This document shows positions 8,399 to 16,256 of a stretch of 64,000 bases of DNA, piece after piece (the first letter of the stretch is position 1; each line of letters starts with the position of its first letter). The position numbers and the translations under genes are program-made. The stretch is from Paenibacillus sp. BK033 (GTDB taxonomy: Bacteria; Bacillota; Bacilli; Paenibacillales; Paenibacillaceae): the NCBI RefSeq assembly GCF_004345425.1, contig NZ_SLVP01000013.1:1-64000 (forward strand). The letters are read 5' to 3'. Below the pieces are notes generated by a model. It saw only the letters and a list, made by a program, of their open reading frames with translations. It was not told where the DNA came from and did not search any database.

Positions 8399-8569
8399 CT
8401 CATTTCTCTATCATTGTAGCCTGCCCGTTCAAATTTTCTATAAAATAAACCTGAAAAAAGTATAAATTAGTGAGGTATACATTTGTTTCGCACCTCCGTT
8501 ATACTACAGTCGAATGCATCCATTTACGCAAATACCATTGGCAATGGCCTTATATTTAGGAGGATTCTC

Positions 8570-11107
8570 ATGAGCGAGTTGAAGTGGCGGATTTCGAACT
8601 GGACGTTTAAGAATAGCGAAGAGCAGGAGTGGAAGCCGGCTTTCGTACCGGGCTGCGTGCACACGGACCTGCTGAAGAACGGCCTTATTTCCGAGCCTTT
8701 TGCCCAGACCAACGAGAGGGACTTGCAGTGGATTGATAAAAAGACATGGGAATACGAAGCCGTATTCGACGCCCCGGGCGAACTGCTTGCGCATGCCAAG
8801 CTCGAGCTGGTGTTCGAGATGCTGGATACGTACGCGGACGTGTACTTGAACGATGCTTTAATCCTGTCGGCGGACAATATGTTCCGCACTTGGACGGTTG
8901 ACGCGAAGCCTCATGTCCGGGAAAAGGGCAATCGCTTGTACATTCGCTTCCGTTCCCCCGTTGAAGAGGGGTTGGCTAAGCTGGAGTCTTACGGTCCCGG
9001 ATTGCCGGCACCGAATGACGACTCCGTTACCGGAGGCCTTGAAGGCAAAAAAGTAAGCGTATTCTCGCGCAAAGCGCCGTATCATTACGGCTGGGACTGG
9101 GGTCCGCGCTTTGTAACGAGCGGGCTTGGCCGGCCGGTTTATTTGCGGGGCTGGAGCGGCGCGCGAATCACGGATCTGTACGTGGGGCAGGACGAAGTGA
9201 CGGCTGCCGAGGCGAAGTTAACGGTTCAGCTCGCGGTGGAATCGGAGAACGGCGGCGAGTTTGAGCTTAAGCTGCATACCGATAACGGACGGGAATGGAC
9301 GCGCAAGGTCGTTCTTGAGAGCGGTGCGCAGACCGTTGCCTGGCCGCTTACGATTGAGCAGCCGAAGCTGTGGTGGTCCCGCGGTCTTGGAGAGCCTCAT
9401 TTGTATACGTTTACGGCAGCGCTCTCGCAAGGGCAGAAGGAGCTGGCTCAAGCCTCCGCAGTGACCGGACTTCGCTGCGTTAAGCTTATTCGCAAGCCGG
9501 ACGAGCATGGATCGTCGTTCTACTTCGAGGTGAACGGCATTCCGGTCTTCGCGAAGGGCGCTAACCATATTCCAAACGACAGCTTTTTCGCCGAGGTGAC
9601 CGAGGAACGCTACCGCCACGAGATTGCAAGCGCGGTGGAATCGAACTTTAATATGCTCCGCGTATGGGGCGGGGGCTTCTACGAACAGGATATTTTCTAT
9701 CGGCTATGCGACGAAAACGGTCTCCTGGTCTGGCAGGACTTTATGTTCGCCTGCAGCATGTACCCGGGCGATGAAGCGTTCCTGAGCAGCGTTCGCGCGG
9801 AAGCGGAGGACAATGTGCGCCGTCTGCGCAACCATCCAAGCATCGCATTATGGTGCGGCAACAATGAGATTGATGCGGCTTGGTCGCAATTTGAGGAGGA
9901 TAAGGGCTGGGGCTGGAAGCAGCTGTTTACCGCCGAGCAGCGGGAACGAATCTGGGCGGATTACGAGGCCGTCTTCCATCGGGTGCTGCCGGAGGTTGTG
10001 GCGGCGATGGCGCCGGATGTTGCATACTGGCCATCATCGCCGATGCAGCGTCTGACGGGCAATAGCGAGCAGCATGCGACAAACAACTCATCGCACGGCG
10101 ATATCCATTATTGGGCGGTATGGCATGCGCAGGAGCCGTTCGAGCAGTACAACGAGAATATCGGACGCTTCATGAGCGAGTACGGCTTCCAGTCCTTCCC
10201 CGAATATAAGACCGTACGGGCTTACGCGGAAGAGAAGGATATGGCGCTGGATTCCGAGGTGATGCTGCATCACCAGAAGAATGGACGGGGCAACTTCCTG
10301 ATCAAGGATTATGCGGACCGGTATATGAAGCAGCCGAAGGATTTCCCTTCCTTCCTCTATATCAGCCAGGTGCTGCAGGCCGAAGCGATGAAGCAGGCGA
10401 TTGAAGCGCATCGCCGGAGCATGGACTATTGCATGGGTTCGTTATATTGGCAGATCAATGACTGCTGGCCGGTTGCGTCCTGGTCGAGCATGGATTACTA
10501 CGGCAGATGGAAAGCCGCTCAATACCTGATCAAGAACAGCTTTGCCGATGTTCTTTTGTCCTTCGATCAGAAGGAAGACGTGACGAACCTCCATGTGGTG
10601 TCCGACCTTGGGCATTCCATTGACGCGGTGCTGGAGTGGAGCCTGCATGAGCTGGACGGCACGCTGCTGAAGTCCGGTTCCGAGACGGTTGCCATTGGCG
10701 CCCGTTCGGCTAAGCCGGTTCTCTCTTTGTCCGCCGAGCAGCTGGGCGAGTTTAATCCGGGCTGCGTGGTACTGGCCGGCCGTTTGATTCAAGCGGGCCG
10801 GGAGCTGGCAAGCTCCAAGCATTATTTTGTCTACGCGAAGGAGCTGGCGCTTACGGATCCCGAGATCGCGGTGGAAGAAGCAGCCGGCAGCGAGGGGACG
10901 GCCTTCGTATTAACGGCCAAGCGACTGGCCAAGCAAGTCTGGGTGCAAGCGGAGGAGGAAGGCATCTTTACGGATAACTTCTTCGATCTGATTCCGGGTA
11001 TCCCCGTAACGGTTCAGTTCAAGAAAAAAGCGGCGGACCAAGCGTTGTTCGTCCCTGCGGCGCCGGGACAGGTAACGGTGCAGTCGATGTTTAACTACGC
11101 GAAATAA
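8570..11107 (+). CDS. Beta-mannosidase, glycoside hydrolase family 2
   Basis: This 845-residue GH2 enzyme removes terminal beta-linked mannose from mannan or manno-oligosaccharides. It has an N-terminal sugar-binding domain (with YHYGWDWGPRFVTSGLGRPV), an immunoglobulin-like domain, then a (beta/alpha)8 catalytic barrel. The acid/base is Glu433 in WCGNNE and the nucleophile is Glu537 in MSEYGFQSFPE, the pair expected for beta-mannosidases. No signal peptide is visible, so it should act inside the cell on imported oligosaccharides. The ATG at 8570 has AGGAGG 6 bases upstream; an in-frame start at 8483 has no such site. It is transcribed alone and ends at a strong terminator. Confidence 0.93.
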   Translation: MSELKWRISNWTFKNSEEQEWKPAFVPGCVHTDLLKNGLISEPFAQTNERDLQWIDKKTWEYEAVFDAPGELLAHAKLELVFEMLDTYADVYLNDALILSADNMFRTWTVDAKPHVREKGNRLYIRFRSPVEEGLAKLESYGPGLPAPNDDSVTGGLEGKKVSVFSRKAPYHYGWDWGPRFVTSGLGRPVYLRGWSGARITDLYVGQDEVTAAEAKLTVQLAVESENGGEFELKLHTDNGREWTRKVVLESGAQTVAWPLTIEQPKLWWSRGLGEPHLYTFTAALSQGQKELAQASAVTGLRCVKLIRKPDEHGSSFYFEVNGIPVFAKGANHIPNDSFFAEVTEERYRHEIASAVESNFNMLRVWGGGFYEQDIFYRLCDENGLLVWQDFMFACSMYPGDEAFLSSVRAEAEDNVRRLRNHPSIALWCGNNEIDAAWSQFEEDKGWGWKQLFTAEQRERIWADYEAVFHRVLPEVVAAMAPDVAYWPSSPMQRLTGNSEQHATNNSSHGDIHYWAVWHAQEPFEQYNENIGRFMSEYGFQSFPEYKTVRAYAEEKDMALDSEVMLHHQKNGRGNFLIKDYADRYMKQPKDFPSFLYISQVLQAEAMKQAIEAHRRSMDYCMGSLYWQINDCWPVASWSSMDYYGRWKAAQYLIKNSFADVLLSFDQKEDVTNLHVVSDLGHSIDAVLEWSLHELDGTLLKSGSETVAIGARSAKPVLSLSAEQLGEFNPGCVVLAGRLIQAGRELASSKHYFVYAKELALTDPEIAVEEAAGSEGTAFVLTAKRLAKQVWVQAEEEGIFTDNFFDLIPGIPVTVQFKKKAADQALFVPAAPGQVTVQSMFNYAK

Positions 11108-11126
11108 AGGATGAACGATAAGATAC

Positions 11127-11166
11127 GATGCTCCATCGCTTTCGTTGGCGATGGGGCATCTTTTTT
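11127..11166 (+). terminator. Rho-independent terminator after mannosidase
   Basis: GATGCTCCATCGC at 11127-11139 pairs with 11148-11160 (one G-T pair), followed by six T. Confidence 0.9.
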
Positions 11167-11187
11167 GTAGGCACAGGAGGAGGACGC

Positions 11188-11420
11188 GCATAAGACCCTG
11201 TCAGGGCCTTATGCGGCACGGGATCCGATGGAGCGCAAACCATGCATGGACGGCAGAAAGGCAACCGATAAGACCCTCGCAGGGGTCTTATTGGTTGCTG
11301 AAGTGGCGGTCCCGAGACGCCGAAGCGGGCGTAGTCATGGAAGTTAAGGTCCCTAAGGGACCTTAAGCAAGCGAAAGGAGTAGCTAGATAGACGGTTAAG
11401 GTTCCCTGAGGGGCATTAAC
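11188..11420. repeat. Second cluster of 23-bp palindromic repeats
   Basis: The palindromes seen at 2-227 recur here: 11188-11214 (arm GCATAAGACCCTG, one mismatch), 11261-11298 (longer arms extending into GCAACC/GGTTGC), 11344-11366 (TTAAGGTCCCT arms, perfect) and a degenerate copy at 11395-11420. The linker AGCGAAAGGAGTAGCTAG at 11371-11388 matches the linker of the first cluster. The block sits between the mannosidase terminator and the promoter of the next two-component operon. Confidence 0.75.
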
Positions 11421-11474
11421 ATCACTGGAGTGGCGGTCTCGAGCGCCGAAGCGGGTGTAGGCATGAAAGTTAAG
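11300..11474. repeat. Pair of about 48-bp direct repeats
   Basis: GAAGTGGCGGTCCCGAG... at 11300-11347 and GGAGTGGCGGTCTCGAG... at 11427-11474 are near-identical direct copies 127 bp apart. Each reads through CGCCGAAGCGGG and GTAG-CATG-AAGTTAAG. Each contains a GGCG...CGCC dyad. The first copy runs directly into the perfect palindrome at 11344. They look like conserved modules of the composite palindromic element. Confidence 0.7.
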
Positions 11475-11477
11475 TCT

Positions 11478-11510
11478 TCTAACTCTTCTTTAAGGTTCAT
11501 CCTGTACAAT
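11478..11510 (+). promoter_or_regulatory. Promoter with 11-bp-spaced half-sites before response regulator operon
   Basis: Half-sites TCTAAC (11478) and TTTAAG (11489) start 11 bp apart, and a TACAAT -10 box lies at 11505-11510. The second half-site starts exactly 16 bp before the -10. The same geometry appears upstream of the transporter operon at 13989/14005. This fits direct-repeat binding by an OmpR-family activator, most simply the regulator encoded just downstream. Confidence 0.55.
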
Positions 11511-11548
11511 GGGGCAAGTCATTATGTTAGAAGAAGGGGCAGAGAGCC

Positions 11549-12229
11549 TTGCGGATACTCATTGTGGAAGACGAAAAACCGCTTCGCGACGCCGTTGCGA
11601 CGGTTCTGAAGGAAGAAGCTTATCAGGTCGATGAAGCAGACAACGGACTGGAAGGTCTGTATTTGGCCGATCAACGCATTCATGATCTGATCATTCTGGA
11701 TATTATGCTGCCTGGCATGGACGGGGTAGCCGTTCTTCGGGAGCTGCGCGGAAAAGGCCTGACCACGCCAATTCTGCTGCTCACCGCAAGGGATGGAGTA
11801 GAGGACCGGGTACTGGGGCTGGATGCGGGCGCCGATGATTATATGATTAAGCCTTTTGCGATGCGGGAGCTCTTGGCCCGTCTTCGCGTGCTTATGCGCC
11901 GCCAGCTGCGGGGAGCGAAGGACGGGGAGCTGAACTACGGCAGTCTTTCGGTAAAATGCCACGCGATGGAGGGCTATGCGAGCGGAGAACCTCTGAAGCT
12001 GACGGCCAAGGAATTCGAGCTGATGGAGTTTCTGCTGCTGAACCGGGAGCAGATTCTGACCAAGGAGCAGCTGCTTGACCGCGTCTGGGGAATCGATTCG
12101 GATGCTAGCCCCGGCGTGGTGGATGTATACGTCCATTATTTGCGCAAAAAGCTTACGCCCTCGGGCTGCGACCGTTATATCCATACCATCCGCGGTGTTG
12201 GTTATATGCTGAAGGAGAAGACGTCATGA
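11549..12229 (+). CDS. OmpR-family response regulator of the transporter block
   Basis: This is a 226-residue response regulator. The receiver has acidic residues in IVEDE, phospho-acceptor Asp51 (IILDIMLPGMDG), the switch Thr in LLLTARD and Lys in IKPFAMREL. The winged helix ends with HTIRGVGYMLKE. It begins with TTG at 11549, with AAGGGG 9 bases upstream; no ATG is available nearby. Its stop overlaps the kinase start (ATGA). The matching half-site arrays before this gene and before 14050 suggest it activates both its own operon and the transporter operon. Confidence 0.92.
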   Translation: MRILIVEDEKPLRDAVATVLKEEAYQVDEADNGLEGLYLADQRIHDLIILDIMLPGMDGVAVLRELRGKGLTTPILLLTARDGVEDRVLGLDAGADDYMIKPFAMRELLARLRVLMRRQLRGAKDGELNYGSLSVKCHAMEGYASGEPLKLTAKEFELMEFLLLNREQILTKEQLLDRVWGIDSDASPGVVDVYVHYLRKKLTPSGCDRYIHTIRGVGYMLKEKTS

Positions 12230-13533
12230 TCAAGCGCACCCGAATGCAGCTGACGATCCGCAACGCCGCTGTTTTATCCATCATACTTATATCGCTGAAC
12301 GCGCTTGTGTACTTCGTGATGAAGGATATGCTGTTCTCGCAGATCGACAAGTCCCTGACGGGAGTAAGCAATCAGTTGACGGTGGCGGGCGTGAGCTCGA
12401 AGATAACCATGCAAGCCTTGCCGTCGCTGCAGATGAAACCAACCGTTATTTATCAGGTAGGCCAGATGAACCGTCCCGTGTTTCAGCTGTACTGGACGAA
12501 GGACAATCAGCCGATCCAGCTGCCCGCGGCATCCATGTTCGGGGAAAAAGATCTGAATCACCTCCGCCCGGATAACTTCGGAGACCGTCCCGAGACGGTC
12601 AAACTTGGCGACCAGTATTACCGCGTGTTCAACGGCAGTAAGGATTCGGCATCACCGGTGCTCTACAGCAGCATTAGCGGGGAGGTGCAGGTTGGCGTGA
12701 AGCAGCAGCTGCTGACGAATATTTCGGCAGAGGTGAGCATGCTGAACCGGCTGCGTATGATTCTGCTCCTCGGCGGGTTTATCGGGCTGCTGGTCGCCGT
12801 TGCGGCGGGTTATTATTTGGCTAACCGTGCGCTTATCCCGATCCGCAACTCGATGGAGAAGCAGCAGCAGTTCGTCTCGGACGCCTCGCATGAGCTGCGC
12901 ACGCCGTTATCCGTCATTCAAGCTCATGCGGAGCTGCTGCTCCGTCATCCGGAGCATACGATTGAGCAGGACAGCAAGCATATTTCCATGGTGCTGCAGG
13001 AGACGAGGCGGCTCGGCAAGCTGGTCAGCGGGCTGCTGACGCTGGCGCGCTCCGATTCGAATCAATTAGAGCTGGATAAGAAGCTTATCTCGATGGAGCG
13101 GATCGTGCAGGACGGCATCAGCAAGATGACGATGCTGGCGGAGGTTAAGGATATTATTTTGCGCGGCGAAGTAGAGTCGCCTATTCAGCTGCAAGCCGAT
13201 GAGGAACGGCTGCATCAGCTCCTTATGGCGTTAATGGATAATGCCATTAAATATACGCCGGAGGGCGGAGTCATCCGGGTAGCCTGCCGCAAGCTGGCGC
13301 ATACCGTGTACCTCGAGGTCGAGGATACGGGAATCGGCATCCCGCCGGAGCATCTTCCGCATATTTTCGACCGGTTCTATCGCGGGGATAAGGCGCGGAC
13401 AAGGCAGGAAGGCGGAACGGGCCTTGGACTGGCCATCGCCAAATGGATTGTCGAACGCCACGGCGGCAAAATCCGCATCGAGAGCAAGACCGCTGTAGGC
13501 ACGCGTGTACTGGTCACTTTACCCGTGGGATAA
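12226..13533 (+). CDS. Sensor histidine kinase of the transporter block
   Basis: This is a 435-residue membrane kinase. TM1 is at about 13-31 and TM2 at 177-198, enclosing an extracellular sensor domain of about 140 residues. A short HAMP-like linker leads to HisKA with phospho-acceptor His222 (FVSDASHELRTPLSVIQ). The ATPase domain has N box (LMALMDNAIKYTPEGG), G1 (DTGIGIPPEH), F box (IFDRFYRGD) and G2 (GGTGLGLAI). The layout resembles CssS/BaeS-type kinases. It is coupled to the regulator by a 4-bp overlap. A terminator follows, so the transporter operon downstream uses its own promoter. Confidence 0.92.
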   Translation: MIKRTRMQLTIRNAAVLSIILISLNALVYFVMKDMLFSQIDKSLTGVSNQLTVAGVSSKITMQALPSLQMKPTVIYQVGQMNRPVFQLYWTKDNQPIQLPAASMFGEKDLNHLRPDNFGDRPETVKLGDQYYRVFNGSKDSASPVLYSSISGEVQVGVKQQLLTNISAEVSMLNRLRMILLLGGFIGLLVAVAAGYYLANRALIPIRNSMEKQQQFVSDASHELRTPLSVIQAHAELLLRHPEHTIEQDSKHISMVLQETRRLGKLVSGLLTLARSDSNQLELDKKLISMERIVQDGISKMTMLAEVKDIILRGEVESPIQLQADEERLHQLLMALMDNAIKYTPEGGVIRVACRKLAHTVYLEVEDTGIGIPPEHLPHIFDRFYRGDKARTRQEGGTGLGLAIAKWIVERHGGKIRIESKTAVGTRVLVTLPVG

Positions 13534-13548
13534 TTTACGAACAAGAGA

Positions 13549-13588
13549 ACGCCCTTACTGTCCAAGCTGACGGTTAAGGGCGTTTTTG
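13549..13588 (+). terminator. Rho-independent terminator after kinase gene
   Basis: AACGCCCTTA at 13549-13558 pairs with TAAGGGCGTT at 13575-13584, followed by TTTG. It separates the two-component operon from the transporter operon. Confidence 0.8.
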
Positions 13589-13666
13589 TGATGGAATTAA
13601 TAGTTGCGCATACGTTGCACGAAATGCAGCGTAATAGCTCGTTCAGCTCTGTAACGTCAAATACGC

Positions 13667-13793
13667 TGCATGGATTACAGGATATCGAAGGAAAACAGCA
13701 CAAATAAGCTCCCACCGGCGTGTTATCCTGCATTTGCTGCACTATATGTTCCCCAAGCGACCCCAAGCGGCTCATTATCCTGCAATACATGCA
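13667..13793. repeat. Three copies of a 20-bp intergenic unit
   Basis: A unit of the form TGCATGNATTGCAGGATA occurs on the plus strand at 13667-13686 and inverted at 13722-13741 and 13773-13793. A tandem decamer (CCCCAAGCGA, CCCCAAGCGG) lies at 13751-13770. The rest of 13590-13940 shows no convincing gene; the short frames here lack ribosome binding sites. A related degenerate sequence is at 53603-53636. Confidence 0.45.
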
Positions 13794-13945
13794 ACGTGTA
13801 AGATGAGAGCGCCTCCCAACGGGAAAACTGCGGCAGAAGCCATGCAAAATAGAGCCTGCGCTTGCAAGGGGTGCCGCCTCTGCGCTTGGAGCATGCAGCA
13901 GCGAAATGCCGCCTTGCGGTAATCCCCGCCACTTTTTTACCTCCC

Positions 13946-14010
13946 TTTAATCGTCCTTTAAGCTTGCTTTCAGCTTCTCTAACGGTTTTCTAAGAAACGC
14001 GAATCATACT
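13946..14010 (+). promoter_or_regulatory. Five-half-site operator and promoter of the transporter operon
   Basis: Hexamers TTTAAT (13946), TTTAAG (13957), TTTCAG (13968), TCTAAC (13978) and TCTAAG (13989) start 11, 11, 10 and 11 bp apart. A CATACT -10 box at 14005-14010 begins 16 bp after the start of the last one, the same distance as in the promoter at 11478-11510. Direct repeats with an 11-bp period are typical of OmpR/PhoB-family binding. Assignment to the regulator at 11549 is inference. Confidence 0.6.
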
Positions 14011-14049
14011 TACCGTTGAACCTATTAAACGAAAGAAGGGTGATCGGCA

Positions 14050-15552
14050 GTGAGACGAAATAGAAGAGGGCTTGCCACAAGTTTGTTGGCCTTGTCCCTA
14101 ACCTTAACGGCCTGCACTTCGGGGGGCGGCAAAGAAGGCAGCGCCGCGTTCGGCAGCCTGGACAGAGAGGATAAAGGAACGCTGAAGGTCGGCTATTTCA
14201 ACGAGGAAGCCTTCTACATGCAGTACGGCAACGCCTTTCAGGCGATGTTCCCGAATGTGGAGCTGGAGGTCGTGTCGACGGAGGAGGCGATGTCGGCGGA
14301 TGATCCGGTAGCGGCGATGGAGAGCTTTATCGAGGAGCAGCAGCCGGACGCCGTTCTGCTGACGGAGGATCAATACGCGGAGCTCGCAAAGGACGGCAAG
14401 CTGTACGATTTGGATGCCGCGGTCAAGCAGGACAGCTTCGACCTCGATTCGTTCCTGCCATCCGTTATCGATCTGCTGAAGGCGCGCGGCGGCGGCAAGC
14501 TGTACGGGCTTAGCCCAACCTTCTCGAGCCAGGCGCTTTACTACAACAAAGACCTGTTCGATAAATACGGCGTTCCGTATCCGACGGACGGCATGAGCTG
14601 GGAGGAAGTGATGCAGCTGGCGGCAAGGTTCCCGGCGAAAAAGGGCAGCGATAACGTATCCATGGACAAGGTAGGAGCGGATGACGCATTGTACGGGTTA
14701 TCGCTTCCTATGCAGACGCAGGACTCGTTCGAGCTGATCCGGGAGATTGGCGAGGCCAAAGGACTTCTGTATGCGGACAGCGAGGCCAAGACGGTATCCT
14801 TTGACACGCCGGAATGGAAGGCCGTTGTCCAGTCGGTGGTGGACGGATACAAATCGGGCAGCATTTCCACGGTTGCATCGCAAGGAGGAGGCGGTCAGGG
14901 AGGATTGATGATCCGCGGAATGGGCGGCGGGAAGACGACCTTTTCGTTTGGTCCGGCTACCATGCGGTTTATGTCCGGACAAGCGGCTATGACGGTGGAT
15001 GGTCCCATGCTGATGAACATGATGGGCATCAAGGGCGTAAAGATGGCCACGGCAACCAAAGCGGCGGGAAGCGGCGAAGGCGGTTCCGTTAAAGCACCGG
15101 GTCAGGACGTGAACTGGGATCTCGTCACGATCCCAACCGACCCTTCGCAGCAAGGGGTTACCGGCAGCATGAGCCTCGATACGATTTTTGCGATTAATGC
15201 TTCTTCCGAGAACCTGCCCGCTGCATGGGAATTCCTGAAGTACGCAAACGGCGAGCAGCTCGCAAAGACAAGCTCCAAGTCCTCGCCGGCTCTGTCGGCA
15301 AGAACGGCCTACAAGAACGAAGCGGACGGCAAGAACATTGACGCTTTCTACAACGAGAAGATCAATGAGCAGGCATTGCTGCAGGAGGAATCGCTGCCGG
15401 ATGGCTTTGCGGCTTCCTTCGAGGAGATGGCCGCCGGTCAAATTAATCAGGCGGTTCAAGGTACGCAGTCCGTTGACGATGCGCTTAAGGCCATCCAGTC
15501 GCAAGGGCAGGATCTGCTGACGAAGGCGCTGGCGGACGAGGCGGCGGAATAA
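14050..15552 (+). CDS. Extracellular solute-binding lipoprotein of an export-type operon
   Basis: This is a 500-residue lipoprotein with a basic N-terminus, hydrophobic stretch and lipobox LTAC with Cys22. The rest follows the family 1 (sugar-type) solute-binding fold: an early TLKVGYFNEEA strand, LYGLSPTFSSQALYYNKDLFDKYG, then AAMTVDGPMLMN and a C-terminal AWEFLKYANGEQ. It is odd in carrying a Gly-rich insert (residues 278-296) followed by a Met-rich patch (305-332), and in its partners: it is coupled by overlapping stop/start (TAATG) to a LolD-type ATPase, and no importer permease is present. It starts with GTG; AAGGGTGAT is upstream. The ligand is unknown. Confidence 0.85.
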   Translation: MRRNRRGLATSLLALSLTLTACTSGGGKEGSAAFGSLDREDKGTLKVGYFNEEAFYMQYGNAFQAMFPNVELEVVSTEEAMSADDPVAAMESFIEEQQPDAVLLTEDQYAELAKDGKLYDLDAAVKQDSFDLDSFLPSVIDLLKARGGGKLYGLSPTFSSQALYYNKDLFDKYGVPYPTDGMSWEEVMQLAARFPAKKGSDNVSMDKVGADDALYGLSLPMQTQDSFELIREIGEAKGLLYADSEAKTVSFDTPEWKAVVQSVVDGYKSGSISTVASQGGGGQGGLMIRGMGGGKTTFSFGPATMRFMSGQAAMTVDGPMLMNMMGIKGVKMATATKAAGSGEGGSVKAPGQDVNWDLVTIPTDPSQQGVTGSMSLDTIFAINASSENLPAAWEFLKYANGEQLAKTSSKSSPALSARTAYKNEADGKNIDAFYNEKINEQALLQEESLPDGFAASFEEMAAGQINQAVQGTQSVDDALKAIQSQGQDLLTKALADEAAE

Positions 15553-16256
15553 TGGCCGTTCAGCTTATACAGCCTGGGGGTCCGTTGCTTGAGGTGCACG
15601 GCGTTTACAAAAGCTTCATTAGCGGCGGCAGCCCCCTTCAGGTGCTGAAGGGGATCGACCTCGCCATCGAATCCGGTAAGCTGACCATGCTTCGGGGGCG
15701 TTCCGGCTCGGGAAAAACAACGCTTCTTAATCTGCTCGGCGGATTGGACCAGCCCTCCGAGGGAGAGGTTCTCTTCAGGGGGCGGTCGTTCCGGAACCAA
15801 AGCGATAAGCAGCTGACGATGCTTCGGCGCAGGCAGATTGGCTTTGTTTTTCAATCCTTTGCCCTGCTGCCGCTCTTCTCCGCCTGGGAGAATGTCGAGC
15901 TGTCGCTCAGAATGGCCGGAGCACGCCGCTCGGAATGGAAGCCAAGGACGGCCAGATGCCTGGAGCTGGTTGGGCTGACGAAGCGGGCCAATCATCGTCC
16001 TTCCGAGCTGTCGGGCGGCGAGCAGCAGCGGATTGCGATTGCCAAGGCCATTGCCCATAAACCGGCGCTGCTGCTCGCCGATGAGCCAACGGCGGAGCTG
16101 GACTCGCAGATGGCGGCAAAAATCATTGCCATATTTCGCGACATCATCGAAGCGGAGGGAATCGCCATCTGCATGACGACACATGATTCTACGTTATGGG
16201 AGGCGGCGGATGTTGTCTATCAGATGGCGGACGGCCGGCTGCAAGAGCCGGAATAA
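15552..16256 (+). CDS. LolD/MacB-type ABC transporter ATPase
   Basis: This 234-residue cytoplasmic ATPase powers the FtsX-type permease encoded downstream. Walker A is GRSGSGKTT (residues 49-57), the Q-loop lies in FVFQSFALLP, the signature is LSGGEQQR (153-160), Walker B is LLLADEP (173-179) and the switch His is in TTHD (211). The D-loop region reads AELDSQ. Its start overlaps the stop of the binding-protein gene, and its 3' end overlaps the adaptor gene by 47 bp. A second, longer ATPase closes the operon, so the two may form a heterodimer or serve alternative states. Confidence 0.92.
   Translation: MAVQLIQPGGPLLEVHGVYKSFISGGSPLQVLKGIDLAIESGKLTMLRGRSGSGKTTLLNLLGGLDQPSEGEVLFRGRSFRNQSDKQLTMLRRRQIGFVFQSFALLPLFSAWENVELSLRMAGARRSEWKPRTARCLELVGLTKRANHRPSELSGGEQQRIAIAKAIAHKPALLLADEPTAELDSQMAAKIIAIFRDIIEAEGIAICMTTHDSTLWEAADVVYQMADGRLQEPE

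Noticed and set aside
13590..13940. Small protein genes in the gap before the transporter operon
   Set aside because: Short open frames here have no ribosome binding sites and lie over the repeat units.
16183..16209. Upstream ATG of the adaptor gene
   Set aside because: The ATG at 16210 has GGGAGG six bases upstream and the signal peptide is complete without the extra nine residues.
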